A stretch of DNA of 43,474 bases from an uncultured Desulfovibrio sp. (GTDB lineage Bacteria; Desulfobacterota; Desulfovibrionia; Desulfovibrionales; Desulfovibrionaceae): the NCBI GenBank assembly GCA_944324555.1, contig CALUWU010000012.1, forward strand, positions 1-43,474, in the 5' to 3' direction. This document shows positions 36,637-43,474 of the stretch, one piece after another. Below the pieces are notes generated by a model. That model was given only the letters and a program-made list of their open reading frames with translations, was not told the DNA's origin and made no database searches. Each line of letters starts with the position of its first letter. Position 1 is the stretch's first letter. Both the position numbers and the translations under genes were made by a program.

Positions 36637-37584
36637 ATGGCCTCCAAAACACAGAAAACGGCCGTCGGGGCATTTGTCATCGGCGGTCTGCTGCTCTTTG
36701 CCGTGGGCGTCGCCGTCCTTGGCGGGGGGCGCATGCTCAGTTCCGCCACAGAATACGTGCTGTATTTTGACGGTTCAGTCAGCGGCCTGCAAATCGGTTC
36801 GCCGGTCGTCTTTCGCGGCGTTCCGCTGGGCAGCGTGACCCGCATCGCGCTGGAGGCGCGTCCCGGAGAGACCGGGCCGACCATCCCCGTTTACGTGCGT
36901 CTCAAGGACGACGCCATAGAATGGGCGGGAGGGTCGCCCAACGCCGAAATGCAGCGGGAAACCTTCCGCCGCATGATTCAGGGCGGTTTGCGGGCCCGCC
37001 TGCAACTGCAAAGTCTCGTTACCGGGCAGTTCCGCATCGAGCTGGACTTTGCGCCGGGAACCGAGGCCGTCTACCGTTCCTCGACGCCCGATCTGGAAAT
37101 TCCCACGCTGCCGTCGCCCATCGATCAGCTGCAACGCCGGCTGGCAAGTCTGCCGCTGGCGGACATGGCCGCTTCGGCGGACGTCATCCTGCGTTCGCTG
37201 GCCGCGACGCTCGGTTCGGGAAAGGTGGACAAGGCGCTGGAAACCTTTACCGCCGCCTTTGCCGGAATGCAGGCCAGTCTTGCCCGTTTCGACGCCGTCA
37301 TGGCCGAAACCAGAACGGCCGCGCAGCGCCTGAACGGCACGCTTGGAGCCGCGTCGACCGAATTGCCGCAGGCCATGGAAAGTTTCCGGCTTGCCATGGA
37401 GAATTTCGAGCGCGCCACGCGCACGGCCGGAGCGGCCCTGCATCCGGCCTCGCCCGTCATGGAGGACATGCGCCGCATGCTGCGTGAAGCGACCGCCGCC
37501 ATGCGTTCCCTGCGCTCGGTGGCCGATACCATCGAACGCAACCCCGAAGCCCTGATTTACGGTAAACAAGGACAACGCCGATGA
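36637..37584 (+). CDS. MlaD-family MCE substrate-binding protein
   Basis: A membrane-anchored periplasmic MCE-domain protein that holds lipid for the transporter. The 315 residues have a short cytoplasmic start (MASKTQKTAVG), one membrane helix (about 10-32), the MCE domain (about 38-150; YVLYFDGSVSGLQIGSPVVF and FRGVPLGSV are diagnostic), and a long helical C-terminal region rich in Ala, Met and Arg (about 165-300) that likely forms a coiled tunnel or tail. The ATG follows AAAGGAGA. The end overlaps the next gene by 4 nt. It is separated from the ATPase gene by repeat copy E. Confidence 0.9.
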   Translation: MASKTQKTAVGAFVIGGLLLFAVGVAVLGGGRMLSSATEYVLYFDGSVSGLQIGSPVVFRGVPLGSVTRIALEARPGETGPTIPVYVRLKDDAIEWAGGSPNAEMQRETFRRMIQGGLRARLQLQSLVTGQFRIELDFAPGTEAVYRSSTPDLEIPTLPSPIDQLQRRLASLPLADMAASADVILRSLAATLGSGKVDKALETFTAAFAGMQASLARFDAVMAETRTAAQRLNGTLGAASTELPQAMESFRLAMENFERATRTAGAALHPASPVMEDMRRMLREATAAMRSLRSVADTIERNPEALIYGKQGQRR

Positions 37585-38198
37585 GTACTTTTCGCTTTCC
37601 CCGCCTGCTGGCGCTCGGACTCTGTCTTGCGCTGGCCCTGCCCGCGCTCGGATGCGTCAAGAGCGCGCCCACTTCCTATTATCTGCTGGACAGCGGTCAG
37701 CCGCCCCCGCAGACCGGCGCGCTGCCCGACAAGATGCTGCGGCTGGGGGCCGTCGGCCTGCCGGAATATCTTGATCGACGGGATCTTGTGCTGCGTCATG
37801 CCGAAAGCTCCCTTCTGGAGGTGGCCGGACTGCATCAGTGGGCCGAGCCGCTGGACAAGGGCGTGCATCGCGTGCTGCGCGAAGTTCTGGCGCCGCGTCT
37901 GGCCTTCGGCGGCTACAGCCTTCTGCCTGACAGCGACGCCGGGGAACACGCTCCCATTCTCGTCGTGGATATTCTGCGGCTGGACGGCGACTTCAATTCG
38001 GATTCCAGCCTGACGGCCCGCTGGCAGCTTCGCGATCGACTCGGCGCGACGCTGGCTCAGGGAATCTTTTCCGCCGAGCAGCCCAGCGGCCCGGACTTCG
38101 CGTCTCTGGCCCGGAGTCAGGGCGTGCTTGTGCAGCGGCTTGGCGAGCACCTTGCCGGGCGGCTCGCGGAGGTCCTGCATATCCGGGCGCCGCGTTAA
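37581..38198 (+). CDS. PqiC-like ABC transport auxiliary lipoprotein
   Basis: A 205-residue outer-membrane-type lipoprotein of the ABC_trans_aux (DUF330/PqiC) family that helps MCE systems. The N-terminus is a lipoprotein signal peptide, with cysteine 25 in LPALGCVKS as the likely lipidated residue. The mature domain shows YYLLDSGQPPPQ, RLGAVGLPEYLDRRDLVLRH and WAEPLDKGVHRVLREVL, all features of the PqiC/YmbA group. The ATG overlaps the MCE gene stop (ATGA). It is the last gene of the operon; a terminator lies further downstream at 38533. Confidence 0.88.
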   Translation: MSTFRFPRLLALGLCLALALPALGCVKSAPTSYYLLDSGQPPPQTGALPDKMLRLGAVGLPEYLDRRDLVLRHAESSLLEVAGLHQWAEPLDKGVHRVLREVLAPRLAFGGYSLLPDSDAGEHAPILVVDILRLDGDFNSDSSLTARWQLRDRLGATLAQGIFSAEQPSGPDFASLARSQGVLVQRLGEHLAGRLAEVLHIRAPR

Positions 38199-38235
38199 GC
38201 GCGGTAGTTGTATCCCCGGTACATGATTGCGTTTT

Positions 38236-38330
38236 GTTTTGAGGGGGAAGGAACCCCTTTTGCTCGCGGCAAAAAGGGGTTCCTTCCCCCTCAAACTCCC
38301 CCATCTTCCCCAAAACCCGCCAATTAGGGC
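38236..38330. repeat. Family-1 element, perfect hairpin, copy F
   Basis: GAGGGGGAAGGAACCCC and GGGGTTCCTTCCCCCTC are perfectly complementary, with an inner TTTTGC/GCAAAA continuation, giving a stem of more than 20 bp. To its right it carries TCCCCCATCTTCCCCAAAAC, the inverse of the left module of copy B. It has no loop module. Confidence 0.8.
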
Positions 38331-38532
38331 GTTTTGCCTAACGCGAGGCGGGAGCTCAGCGCCCTCAGCGTCACTCGGTCCAAAGCGAGCGGAAGAAGCC
38401 GCTAGGGTGGCGTCCTCCCGTTGTCTTTGCCGGTAACGTGTCCGGCCATAAGGCGCATTAAGGTTTTCGCTGTTATGCGCCGGACGGGTGCTTGAGCCTT
38501 GCAAAAGGCGCGATGGCTTTTACGAAGATGCG

Positions 38533-38563
38533 ACAGCCTCCGAGAAATCGGAGGCTGTTTTTT
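38533..38563 (+). terminator. Rho-independent terminator of the lipid-transport operon
   Basis: ACAGCCTCCGA and TCGGAGGCTGT form a perfect 11-bp stem with a GAAA tetraloop, followed by TTTTTT. It lies 335 nt after the last gene of the operon. If it serves that operon, the 3' untranslated region contains copy F; otherwise it could end a separate small RNA. Confidence 0.85.
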
Positions 38564-38564
38564 A

Positions 38565-38650
38565 TGCGCGGGTTTTGGGGAAGGAGGGGGCGCGGGGGAG
38601 GAAAACCCTTTTTGCCGCGAGCAAAAGGGGTTTCCTCCCCCGCCAAACAT
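38565..38650. repeat. Family-1 element, copy G
   Basis: It reads GCGCGGGTTTTGGGGAAGGA, then arms GGGGGAGGAAAACCC and GGGGTTTCCTCCCCC around TTTTTGCCGCGAGCAAAA. It ends at the stop codon of the convergent phosphopantetheinyl transferase gene and could serve as that gene's 3' hairpin. No loop module. Confidence 0.75.
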
Positions 38651-39348
38651 CAATCCCCCAGCTTTCGGAGCGCTCGCCAGACGTCGGCGGGCGTCAGGCA
38701 TGACACGCGCAGCGGCAGGGGGTGCGACAACGCAAGGCCGCACCAGTGGCCGGGAAGAGGGAGGCTTTGCCAGAGAAGCGGCGGCGCGCCCGAGATCGGG
38801 GCCGTCTGCCGTCCGCGCCGCTGTCCGCAGCGTCCGGCATGGATGCGCGCCGGGTCGAAGGCAAGACCCGCGCCCCAGGCTTTCAGCAGGGCTTCCTTGA
38901 CGGTCCAGCGGCGCAGGGCCTCGCCGGGATGCCGGATGCGCTCGGCGGGCATGAAGGCGCGGCCTGCGGGCGGCGGCGAGGCCAGGGATTCCAGATCGAC
39001 GCCGAGGCGCAGCCCGGGGGAACCGAATCCCAGCGCGCAGACGGCGGCGTCCTGCGAGTAGCTGAAGGAAAGCGCGGGCGGGGAATGGGGGAAAAAGGGC
39101 GCTCCGGCGGGCGTCTTGCGGAGCGCTGCGGGCAGCGCCTCAAGGGGAGGGCGGCAGGCAAGAACAAGAAGCGCCCGGGCCAGCCCGCGCGCGGCGGCGG
39201 CTCCGGGCGCCGTAAAGCGCTGGATATGGGCAAGATCGTCGGGAGAAAGCCTGCCGGCGGCGGAGTCGCTCAGCCCTGCCGCCTGCCCGGGCGACGGCAG
39301 GGGGCAGAAAAGGAGGCGCAGCGTCGGGCGCGCGGGGGCGTCGCTCAC
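38650..39348 (-). CDS. 4'-phosphopantetheinyl transferase
   Basis: Transfers the phosphopantetheine arm from coenzyme A to a carrier protein. The 232 residues have the superfamily motifs LGVDLES (aspartate 118, glutamate 120, magnesium ligands) and RRWTVKEALLKAWG (lysine 151, glutamate 152, lysine 156). Length fits the Sfp/AcpT type rather than the short AcpS type. No polyketide or peptide synthase is adjacent, so the target is probably the acyl carrier protein or a distant system. The start is GTG, 7 nt after the exporter gene stop, suggesting co-transcription. Confidence 0.85.
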   Translation of the reverse strand: MSDAPARPTLRLLFCPLPSPGQAAGLSDSAAGRLSPDDLAHIQRFTAPGAAAARGLARALLVLACRPPLEALPAALRKTPAGAPFFPHSPPALSFSYSQDAAVCALGFGSPGLRLGVDLESLASPPPAGRAFMPAERIRHPGEALRRWTVKEALLKAWGAGLAFDPARIHAGRCGQRRGRQTAPISGAPPLLWQSLPLPGHWCGLALSHPLPLRVSCLTPADVWRALRKLGD

Positions 39349-39355
39349 TCGCGGG

Positions 39356-40120
39356 TCATGCCTTGATGAAATAGGTCCAGATAAGCGAAAGCATGAGGAT
39401 GGACAGAGATACGATCAGAACGCGCTGTACGAAGACGCCGCCGATGCGAATGGTCATGCGGCTGCCCATCCAGTTGCCGGTGATGGAACCCGCCGCCATG
39501 CAGAGCGCCAGCGTCCAGACGACCTGGCCGCTGATGATGAAGACGACAGCCGCGCCGATATTGGAGGCGAGGTTGAGGACCTTGGTCGTGGCGCTGGCCT
39601 GAAGCAGATGCACGCGCACCAGCAGGTGCAGGGCAAGGATAAAGAAGCTGCCGGTAGCCGGGCCGAAGAAACCGTCGTAGACGCCGACGACAAAGCAGCA
39701 GAGCGGCGCAAGAAGGTAGAAGCGCGGCCCGTTGAAGACGAGCGGGAGTTCCTTGTCCTTGCGGGGAATGAGCGTCGCGGCCATGGCGAGGGGCAGAAGG
39801 ATGATGAGCACCTTGCCGAGGGTTTCGGGATCAAGGGTGAGAGCAAGCCGCGAACCAATGGCGGAACCCGCGAGCGCAAAGCCCGTGCCGATGGCCGCGA
39901 GGCGCCAGATGACGAGGCCGCTGCGGGCAAAGGTGCCGAGAGCCATGGCCGTGCCCAGACTGCTGCTGACCTTGTTGCAGGCCAGGGCCGTATGGGGCGG
40001 CACCCCTGCCAGAAGAAGGGTGGGAACGGTGATGAGACCGCCGCCGCCGGCGACGGAATCGATGAAGCCCGCGATCAGGGCGGCGGCAGTGCAGATAAGA
40101 AGAGTCGTTGCGGTAATCAC
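39356..40120 (-). CDS. TauE/SafE (TSUP) family membrane transporter
   Basis: A 254-residue membrane protein with about eight segments and the family motif AGFIDSVAGGGGLITVPTLL near its N-terminus, plus NWMGSRMTIRIGG in the C-terminal half. TSUP proteins export sulfur anions or organosulfonates such as sulfite or sulfoacetate. That would fit a sulfur-respiring organism, but the substrate cannot be read from sequence. The start is GTG at 40120 with TAGGAA upstream. It follows the DUF486 gene by 6 nt. Confidence 0.88.
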   Translation of the reverse strand: MITATTLLICTAAALIAGFIDSVAGGGGLITVPTLLLAGVPPHTALACNKVSSSLGTAMALGTFARSGLVIWRLAAIGTGFALAGSAIGSRLALTLDPETLGKVLIILLPLAMAATLIPRKDKELPLVFNGPRFYLLAPLCCFVVGVYDGFFGPATGSFFILALHLLVRVHLLQASATTKVLNLASNIGAAVVFIISGQVVWTLALCMAAGSITGNWMGSRMTIRIGGVFVQRVLIVSLSILMLSLIWTYFIKA

Positions 40121-40126
40121 GCGTTC

Positions 40127-40474
40127 CTACCATTGCTTGAAGATGACCCAGGCCGCCAGCACGATCAGGCCGAAGCCGACGATATAATTCCAGCGCAGCG
40201 GCTCGTTGAGATAGAAGACGGAGAAGAGACAGAAGACGCTCAGGGAAATGACTTCCTGAATGGTCTTGAGCTCCGCCGCGTTGAAGTGACCGTAACCGAT
40301 GCGGTTGGCGGGAACTTGGAGCAGGTATTCAAAGAAGGCGATGCCCCAGCTGATGAGAATGACCAGCGGCAGGGCGGAACCTCTGTGCTTGAGGTGACCG
40401 TACCAGGCGAAGGTCATGAAGACGTTGGAGCAGAGCAGCAGACCGATGGTGACGGCGGGAACGGGCAGTTGCAT
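40127..40474 (-). CDS. DUF486 (DMT-like) small membrane protein
   Basis: A 115-residue protein with four hydrophobic segments that matches the DUF486 group of the drug/metabolite-transporter superfamily: SNVFMTFAWYGHLK, VILISWGIAFFEYLLQVPANRIG, LKTIQEVISLSVFCLFSVFYLNEPLRWNY. These small proteins are half the size of EamA transporters and may dimerise. Function unknown. I start at MQLPVPAVTIG; ribosome-binding support is weak. It sits just downstream of the tRNA-Thr terminator. Confidence 0.85.
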   Translation of the reverse strand: MQLPVPAVTIGLLLCSNVFMTFAWYGHLKHRGSALPLVILISWGIAFFEYLLQVPANRIGYGHFNAAELKTIQEVISLSVFCLFSVFYLNEPLRWNYIVGFGLIVLAAWVIFKQW

Positions 40475-40503
40475 GACTGTGACACCGGGGTGAAGGTGGA
40501 TAA

Positions 40504-40535
40504 CAAAAAAACGCCCATGTTTCCATGGGCGTTTT
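40504..40535 (-). terminator. Terminator of tRNA-Thr
   Basis: Read leftward, AAAACGCCCATG and CATGGGCGTTTT form a 12-bp stem with a GAAA loop, followed by more T residues. It lies 9 nt after the CCA end of the tRNA. Confidence 0.9.
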
Positions 40536-40543
40536 ACTCTCGA

Positions 40544-40619
40544 TGGAGCCCTTGACCAGGATTGAACTGGTGACCTCATCCTTACCAAGGATGCACTCTA
40601 CCGACTGAGCTACAAGGGC
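40544..40619 (-). tRNA. tRNA-Thr (GGT anticodon)
   Basis: Read leftward the gene begins GCCCTTGTAGCTCAG and ends with CAAGGGC, discriminator T and an encoded CCA. All arms fold: acceptor GCCCTTG/CAAGGGC, D arm AGCTC, anticodon stem CATCC/GGATG with loop TTGGTAA (anticodon GGT), and T arm ACCAG-TTCAATC-CTGGT. It decodes ACC and ACU. Confidence 0.97.
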
Positions 40620-40640
40620 GTGTCGCTCTCGACAAGAGTG

Positions 40641-40669
40641 GTTCTACGTAAAACCCCCCTCGGAGTCAA
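40641..40669 (-). promoter_or_regulatory. Promoter of tRNA-Thr
   Basis: Read leftward: TTGACT, 17 nt, TAGAAC. The start would be near 40634, about 15 nt before the mature 5' end. Confidence 0.75.
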
Positions 40670-40680
40670 GCAGTTTTTTC

Positions 40681-40708
40681 AAAAAATTTTTCCAGAAGAA
40701 AAATTTTC
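40681..40708 (-). terminator. Possible AT-rich terminator after darP
   Basis: Read leftward, AAAATTTTTC and GAAAAATTTT pair around a short loop and are followed by TT. It lies just beyond the darP stop. The stem is weak because it is AT-rich. Confidence 0.45.
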
Positions 40709-40727
40709 TTTTAGTTATGTGAAATTG

Positions 40728-41282
40728 TTAATCTTTTTTGTTGAATTTTTTTATGGCGGCCAGCAGTTCGCGGAAGAGAGCACGGCGGGCGTGCGGCGCC
40801 CCGGCGGGATCTTCCTCCCGGGCGGCCCGTGCTGTCTGCTCCAGCGCATCGAGGCATGCGGCATCGGCTGCGGGCAGGCAGCGGACGAGCAGGGCCCGCA
40901 GCCGATCCGGTTCTGCGTCCAGCAGGGCGGCGCGCCACTGCTCGGCCCGGTGGAGCAGAGCGGTGTCTGCCTGATGGGCGGCGGTCCGTGCCGCAAGCGC
41001 CTCTTCGATGGGGCCCGCGTCGATTTCCCGCATGAGGCGGCCGATATATTGCAGCTGCCGCCGTCTGCCTTCCTTGTCCCGGATTCTATCGTAAAGGCGC
41101 AGGGCTTCCGCCAGATCCGCGGACAGGGGGAGGGCGGCGCGCGCGCTGGCGTCCAGCTGCGTCAGCTGCTCGCCCAGCTTCTGCAGAGCCGTGCTTTGCC
41201 TTTTTTTAGCGGAACGGCTCGGGGCGTCGCTGGCTTCCGTTTCGGCATCGGCATGCCACTGGTAGGTTTTTTTACGCGGCAT
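40728..41282 (-). CDS. darP: Ribosome-associated protein DarP (YjgA, DUF615)
   Basis: A protein that associates with late 50S assembly intermediates. The 184 residues show the family's SRSAKKRQSTALQKLGEQLTQL at about 22-43, and RLYDRIRDKEGRRRQLQYIGRLMRE at about 67-91, and are otherwise helical and highly charged. Its ATG lies inside the end of the prenyltransferase gene (11-nt overlap), so translation is probably coupled. Confidence 0.9.
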   Translation of the reverse strand: MPRKKTYQWHADAETEASDAPSRSAKKRQSTALQKLGEQLTQLDASARAALPLSADLAEALRLYDRIRDKEGRRRQLQYIGRLMREIDAGPIEEALAARTAAHQADTALLHRAEQWRAALLDAEPDRLRALLVRCLPAADAACLDALEQTARAAREEDPAGAPHARRALFRELLAAIKKFNKKD

Positions 41283-42153
41283 TGAAGAGAACTCCCAGAA
41301 TGACGCCGATCAGCATGACGATGGAGACAACGCCGTTGAGGGTGAAGAAGGCCATGTTGATGCGGCGCAGGTCATCCGGCTTCACCAGCTTGTGTTCCCA
41401 GAAAAGGACGCCGGAGATAACCAGCCAGACGAAGTACCACGGCCAGGCCAGCCCGGCGGCGTAGCCCGTCAGCAGCAGGAAGATGGACGTGACCACGTGC
41501 GACACGCCCGCAATGGCCATGGCGGCATCAGGGCCGTAGACGGCAGGCACGGAATAGAGATTGAAGACCTGATCGAAATCGTAGTCCTGGAAGGCATAGT
41601 AGATATCGAAGGCCCCCGTCCAGAAAGTGACGGCAAAGAACAGCAGGATGGCGGGCATGCCGAGGCTGTCGGGCGAGACTGCCAGCCAGCCCGCCAGCGG
41701 CGCAAGGCCCAGCGTTGCGCCCAGCCAGTAGTGGCAGAGCGTCGTGAAGCGCTTGGTGACGCTGTAGGCCGCCGCAAAAAGCAGGGCGGGAATGGACAGG
41801 TACAGACAGAGCTGATTGAGGAAGGCGCAGGCAAAGATGAACACCAGGCTCATGATGCCGCAGAACGACCAGGTCTGTTTGACGCTGATTTCTCCCGTGA
41901 CCAGCGGACGATCCCAGGTGCGCGGGTTTTCGCTGTCAAAGGGCAGATCCATGATCCGGTTGAAGGCCATGGCAAAGGAGCGCACGCCGATCATGGCGAC
42001 CGTCAGAGCAATGAGCGTTCCCCAGGAGGGCATGCCGCCTGCGGCCAGCACGGCCCCCGCGTAGGCGTAGGGCAGTGCAAAGACGGAATGTTCGATTCTG
42101 ATCATGCGGCAGATGGCCGTAAAGCTGCCGAAGGGCGTCTGAATGGGGGGCAT
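41272..42153 (-). CDS. UbiA-family prenyltransferase (MqnP/UbiA-like)
   Basis: An integral membrane enzyme that attaches a polyprenyl chain to an aromatic acid. The 293 residues have about eight membrane segments and the two aspartate motifs: AFNRIMDLPFDSENPRT (about 64-80), then DIYYAFQDYDFD. The RPLVTGEIS sequence is typical of 4-hydroxybenzoate-type enzymes. Desulfovibrio makes menaquinone by the futalosine pathway, where MqnP performs this step, so that is the likely role. I start at the ATG with GGAGG upstream; that site overlaps the stop of the preceding gene. Confidence 0.88.
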   Translation of the reverse strand: MPPIQTPFGSFTAICRMIRIEHSVFALPYAYAGAVLAAGGMPSWGTLIALTVAMIGVRSFAMAFNRIMDLPFDSENPRTWDRPLVTGEISVKQTWSFCGIMSLVFIFACAFLNQLCLYLSIPALLFAAAYSVTKRFTTLCHYWLGATLGLAPLAGWLAVSPDSLGMPAILLFFAVTFWTGAFDIYYAFQDYDFDQVFNLYSVPAVYGPDAAMAIAGVSHVVTSIFLLLTGYAAGLAWPWYFVWLVISGVLFWEHKLVKPDDLRRINMAFFTLNGVVSIVMLIGVILGVLFNAA

Positions 42154-42155
42154 GA

Positions 42156-42926
42156 TTAACCTCCGCAATCGGCGGGATCGCCGTGAAGTTTGTCCAGCGC
42201 GTGCGGCAGAGCGGGCAGCACGGCGGCGAGATTTTCCAGGACGGCCTTGCGGCTGCCCGGCAGGGTAATGACAATACTTGGGCCGAGAACGCCGCAGACA
42301 GCGCGGGAGATGGCGGCATGCGGCGTCTTTTTGAGGCTTTCCAGCATCATTGCCGTGGCAAAGCCCGGCAGTTCCAGATCCAGCAGCGGGGCAACGGTCT
42401 GCGGCGTGATGTCGCGGGGGCCGACCCCCGTGCCGCCGCTGGTGCAGATGATGTCGTAGCCCTGTCCCAGCGCCAGCTCCAGCAGCAGGGCCCGCAGGGA
42501 GGGCGCGTCATCGGCCAGCAGAAAGCCCTGCGCGTGGCACAGGGGCAGGGCCTCGCCCACGGCGGCGGCAATGGCCGGGCCGCTGCTGTCGTTGCGCAGC
42601 CCCTGCGAGCCCTTGTCCGACAGGGTGATCCATGCGAGGCTGCGCCCTTCCTTGCGGACGTGGAGTCGGGCTTCCCCTACCGGAATATCGGCAAGGGCCG
42701 TCAGCAGCGGGCAGGGGACGGCATGAGATTCACCGGGCAGCCAGACGCGCCCGGTGACGCGCAGCCATTCCTTGCCGTCGTCGGTAAACAGGCCCGCGCC
42801 CACGGGCAGGGCCGGGAGCGGCCCGGCGGCCATACGATGATGCGGCATGCCGGCCTTGCGGAGTGTGTCCGGTGTCAGGGGCAGCACGTCGCCCGCCGAA
42901 GCGGCGCTGAGAATGCAGTGCAGCAA
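42156..42926 (-). CDS. MogA/MoaB-like molybdopterin protein with N-terminal extension
   Basis: The C-terminal part (about 97-250) is a MogA/MoaB domain, which adenylylates molybdopterin during molybdenum- or tungsten-cofactor synthesis: TLSDKGSQGLRNDSSG, TSGGTGVGPRDITPQT (SGGTG at 163-167), MMLESLKKTPHAAISRAVCG and PGSRKAVLENL. The first ~95 residues are an additional domain not found in E. coli MogA (LFTDDGKEWLRVTGRVWLPG). It might be a reduced MOSC-like barrel, but I am not sure. The start is TTG at 42926, chosen because GGAGGAAACGC directly precedes it and no ATG is in frame nearby. The gene has its own promoter and an attenuator-like leader. Its stop overlaps the prenyltransferase ribosome-binding site. 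Confidence 0.85.
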   Translation of the reverse strand: MLHCILSAASAGDVLPLTPDTLRKAGMPHHRMAAGPLPALPVGAGLFTDDGKEWLRVTGRVWLPGESHAVPCPLLTALADIPVGEARLHVRKEGRSLAWITLSDKGSQGLRNDSSGPAIAAAVGEALPLCHAQGFLLADDAPSLRALLLELALGQGYDIICTSGGTGVGPRDITPQTVAPLLDLELPGFATAMMLESLKKTPHAAISRAVCGVLGPSIVITLPGSRKAVLENLAAVLPALPHALDKLHGDPADCGG

Positions 42927-42941
42927 GCGTTTCCTCCATTG

Positions 42942-42970
42942 AAAAAAGCGGCCCGGAAGAACCGTGCCGC
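42942..42970 (-). terminator. Attenuator-type terminator in the mogA-like leader
   Basis: Read leftward, GCGGC-A-CGG and CCG-G-GCCGC form a stem with one mismatch and a TTCTT loop, directly followed by TTTTTT. It lies between the promoter and the start codon with no gene upstream on this strand. Confidence 0.65.
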
Positions 42971-42980
42971 AATACTGCGG
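42967..42980 (-). promoter_or_regulatory. Possible antiterminator hairpin
   Basis: CCGCA-GTAT-TGCGG overlaps the 5' arm of the terminator at 42942-42970. The two structures cannot form together. This is the arrangement expected of an attenuator or riboswitch expression platform. Confidence 0.45.
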
Positions 42981-43023
42981 GCGGGGCGTCCCCCATCTTG
43001 AATAGCCCGCACGGATATATGCT

Positions 43024-43052
43024 ATTGTAGCCTGTATGTCTTTGCGTTACAA
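43024..43052 (-). promoter_or_regulatory. Promoter of the mogA-like gene
   Basis: Read leftward: TTGTAA, 17 nt, TACAAT. The start would be near 43017, giving a leader of about 90 nt that holds the terminator and antiterminator hairpins. Confidence 0.75.
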
Positions 43053-43144
43053 GTCGGGGAACGCATGTCGTCGTTTTCCCGCCCGGCCCGGATGCTCTGA
43101 GGCGGTCTTTGTCGTTGGCACGCCCAAATCCGGGCCGCGTGCCG

Positions 43145-43239
43145 CCGTCCGGCCCGGAGTGGGCGGGAAAACCGCGTTTTTTCCGCGAAGCGACAGGCCG
43201 TATGGTTTGAAACGCCGGCGTTTCAAACGGAAAATGTTC
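43145..43239 (-). repeat. Family-2 double-hairpin repeat, copy 4
   Basis: In reverse orientation to the other three. Read leftward: AGAACATTTTCCGTTTGAAA, then the palindrome GTTTGAAACG/CGTTTCAAAC, CATACGGCCTGTCGC, and the second hairpin GCGGAAAAAAC/GTTTTCCCGC. It ends 2 nt before the ribosome-binding site of queF. The stretch at 43053-43144 shows no other recognisable feature. Confidence 0.85.
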
Positions 43240-43250
43240 TAAGGAGTCCC

Positions 43251-43474
43251 ATGACCACACGTAGCCAGGATCAGACCGAGGCGCTGCGCGCGCTCGGTAC
43301 CGGCAAGTTGCCCCAGCCTTCCGGCGGCCCTTCCGTGGCCCTGCTGGAGGCCTTTCCCAACTGCTACCCGCAGCGTCCCTATGTGATCAGCATCAGCTTT
43401 CCCGAATTTACGTCGCTGTGTCCGGTAACGGGACAGCCCGATGTGGGCTGCATTTCGCTGGAATACATCCCCGA
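43251..43474 (+). CDS. queF: NADPH-dependent 7-cyano-7-deazaguanine reductase (partial)
   Basis: Reduces preQ0 to preQ1 in queuosine biosynthesis. Only the first 74 codons are in the window. They include [15 protein letters not shown] and GCISLEYIP, the core motif of QueF, whose cysteine forms the covalent thioimide with preQ0. The short N-terminus fits the single-domain (YkvM) type rather than the long E. coli type. ATG at 43251 with AAGGAG just upstream. No preQ1 riboswitch is apparent; a family-2 repeat occupies the leader. Confidence 0.92.
   Translation, partial: MTTRSQDQTEALRALGTGKLPQPSGGPSVALLEAFPNCYPQRPYVISISFPEFTSLCPVTGQPDVGCISLEYIP

Larger units (their letters stand above)
38199..38649. 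other. Convergent intergenic region rich in hairpins
   Basis: Between the lipoprotein gene and the convergent phosphopantetheinyl transferase lie, in order: family-1 copy F, a structured stretch (38440-38490, GTCCGG ... GCGCCGGAC), a true terminator (38533-38563), and family-1 copy G. No coding region is supported; the open frames here have no ribosome-binding sites and translate repeat sequence. Confidence 0.6.

Noticed and set aside
42730..43000. A leader peptide overlapping the start of the mogA-like gene
   Set aside because: An ATG near 42995 opens a frame through the leader, but there is no good ribosome-binding site and no codon bias pointing to a sensed amino acid.
43053..43250. A preQ1 riboswitch before queF
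   Set aside because: The leader is occupied by family-2 copy 4, and I see no preQ1 aptamer motif.

Overview
This GC-rich window looks like chromosomal DNA from the Desulfovibrionaceae (sulfate- or sulfite-respiring Desulfobacterota). The best evidence is the radical-SAM haem cluster ahbC-hemB-ahbD, whose order is known from Desulfovibrio. A UbiA/MqnP-type prenyltransferase, a TauE/SafE exporter, a possible Rex operator before gapA and a sigma-54 promoter fit this. No phage, insertion sequence or CRISPR array is visible. The genus call is inference.

Layout. 1-47: first codons of a leftward exported protein behind a sigma-54 promoter. 48-1051: no gene, but several dispersed repeats. 1052-2773: gapA and a GAF protein. 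3143-9685 (leftward): the cell-shape cluster mreB-mreC-mreD-mrdA-rodA-bactofilin. 9956-10894: a TIGR01212/YhcC radical SAM protein. 11160-13173 (leftward): rpoZ-dnaJ and an exported protein of unknown function. 13372-14151: a TtcA-like tRNA thiolase. 14330-18032 (leftward): an HD-GYP response regulator, a PFK-2/FBPase-2-like bifunctional enzyme and tyrS. 18182-21836 (leftward): an NFACT protein, a DksA-family protein and a PP-loop thiolation-type enzyme. 22078-26011: recA and alaS. 26131-29657: ahbC, hemB, ahbD. 30203-31375: two tandem paralogues of unknown function. 31673-34372 (leftward): polA. 34446-38198: an Mla/Pqi-type lipid-transport operon. 38650-42926 (leftward): a phosphopantetheinyl transferase, a TSUP exporter, a DUF486 protein, tRNA-Thr, darP, a UbiA-family prenyltransferase and a MogA/MoaB-like protein. 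43251-end: the start of queF.

The most unusual content is between genes. Family 1 is a fold-back element with arms like GGGGGAAGGAACCCC; some copies carry a nested module in the loop. Its ends often coincide with stop codons, and one copy exactly fills the gap between two convergent stops. Family 2 is a separate ~95-nt double-hairpin repeat in four copies. The tandem paralogues at 30203-31375 are the best candidates for an undescribed protein family: their 3' parts are almost identical and their 5' parts divergent, which suggests gene conversion.

Several regulatory sites can be read directly. Good sigma-70 promoters precede rpoZ, tyrS, tRNA-Thr, recA and the mogA-like gene. The mogA-like leader has a terminator/antiterminator pair. 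Two genes, the MlaE-like permease and the PP-loop enzyme, have promoters so close that their mRNAs may be leaderless. All boundaries, promoters and family names come from reading the sequence without database searches.
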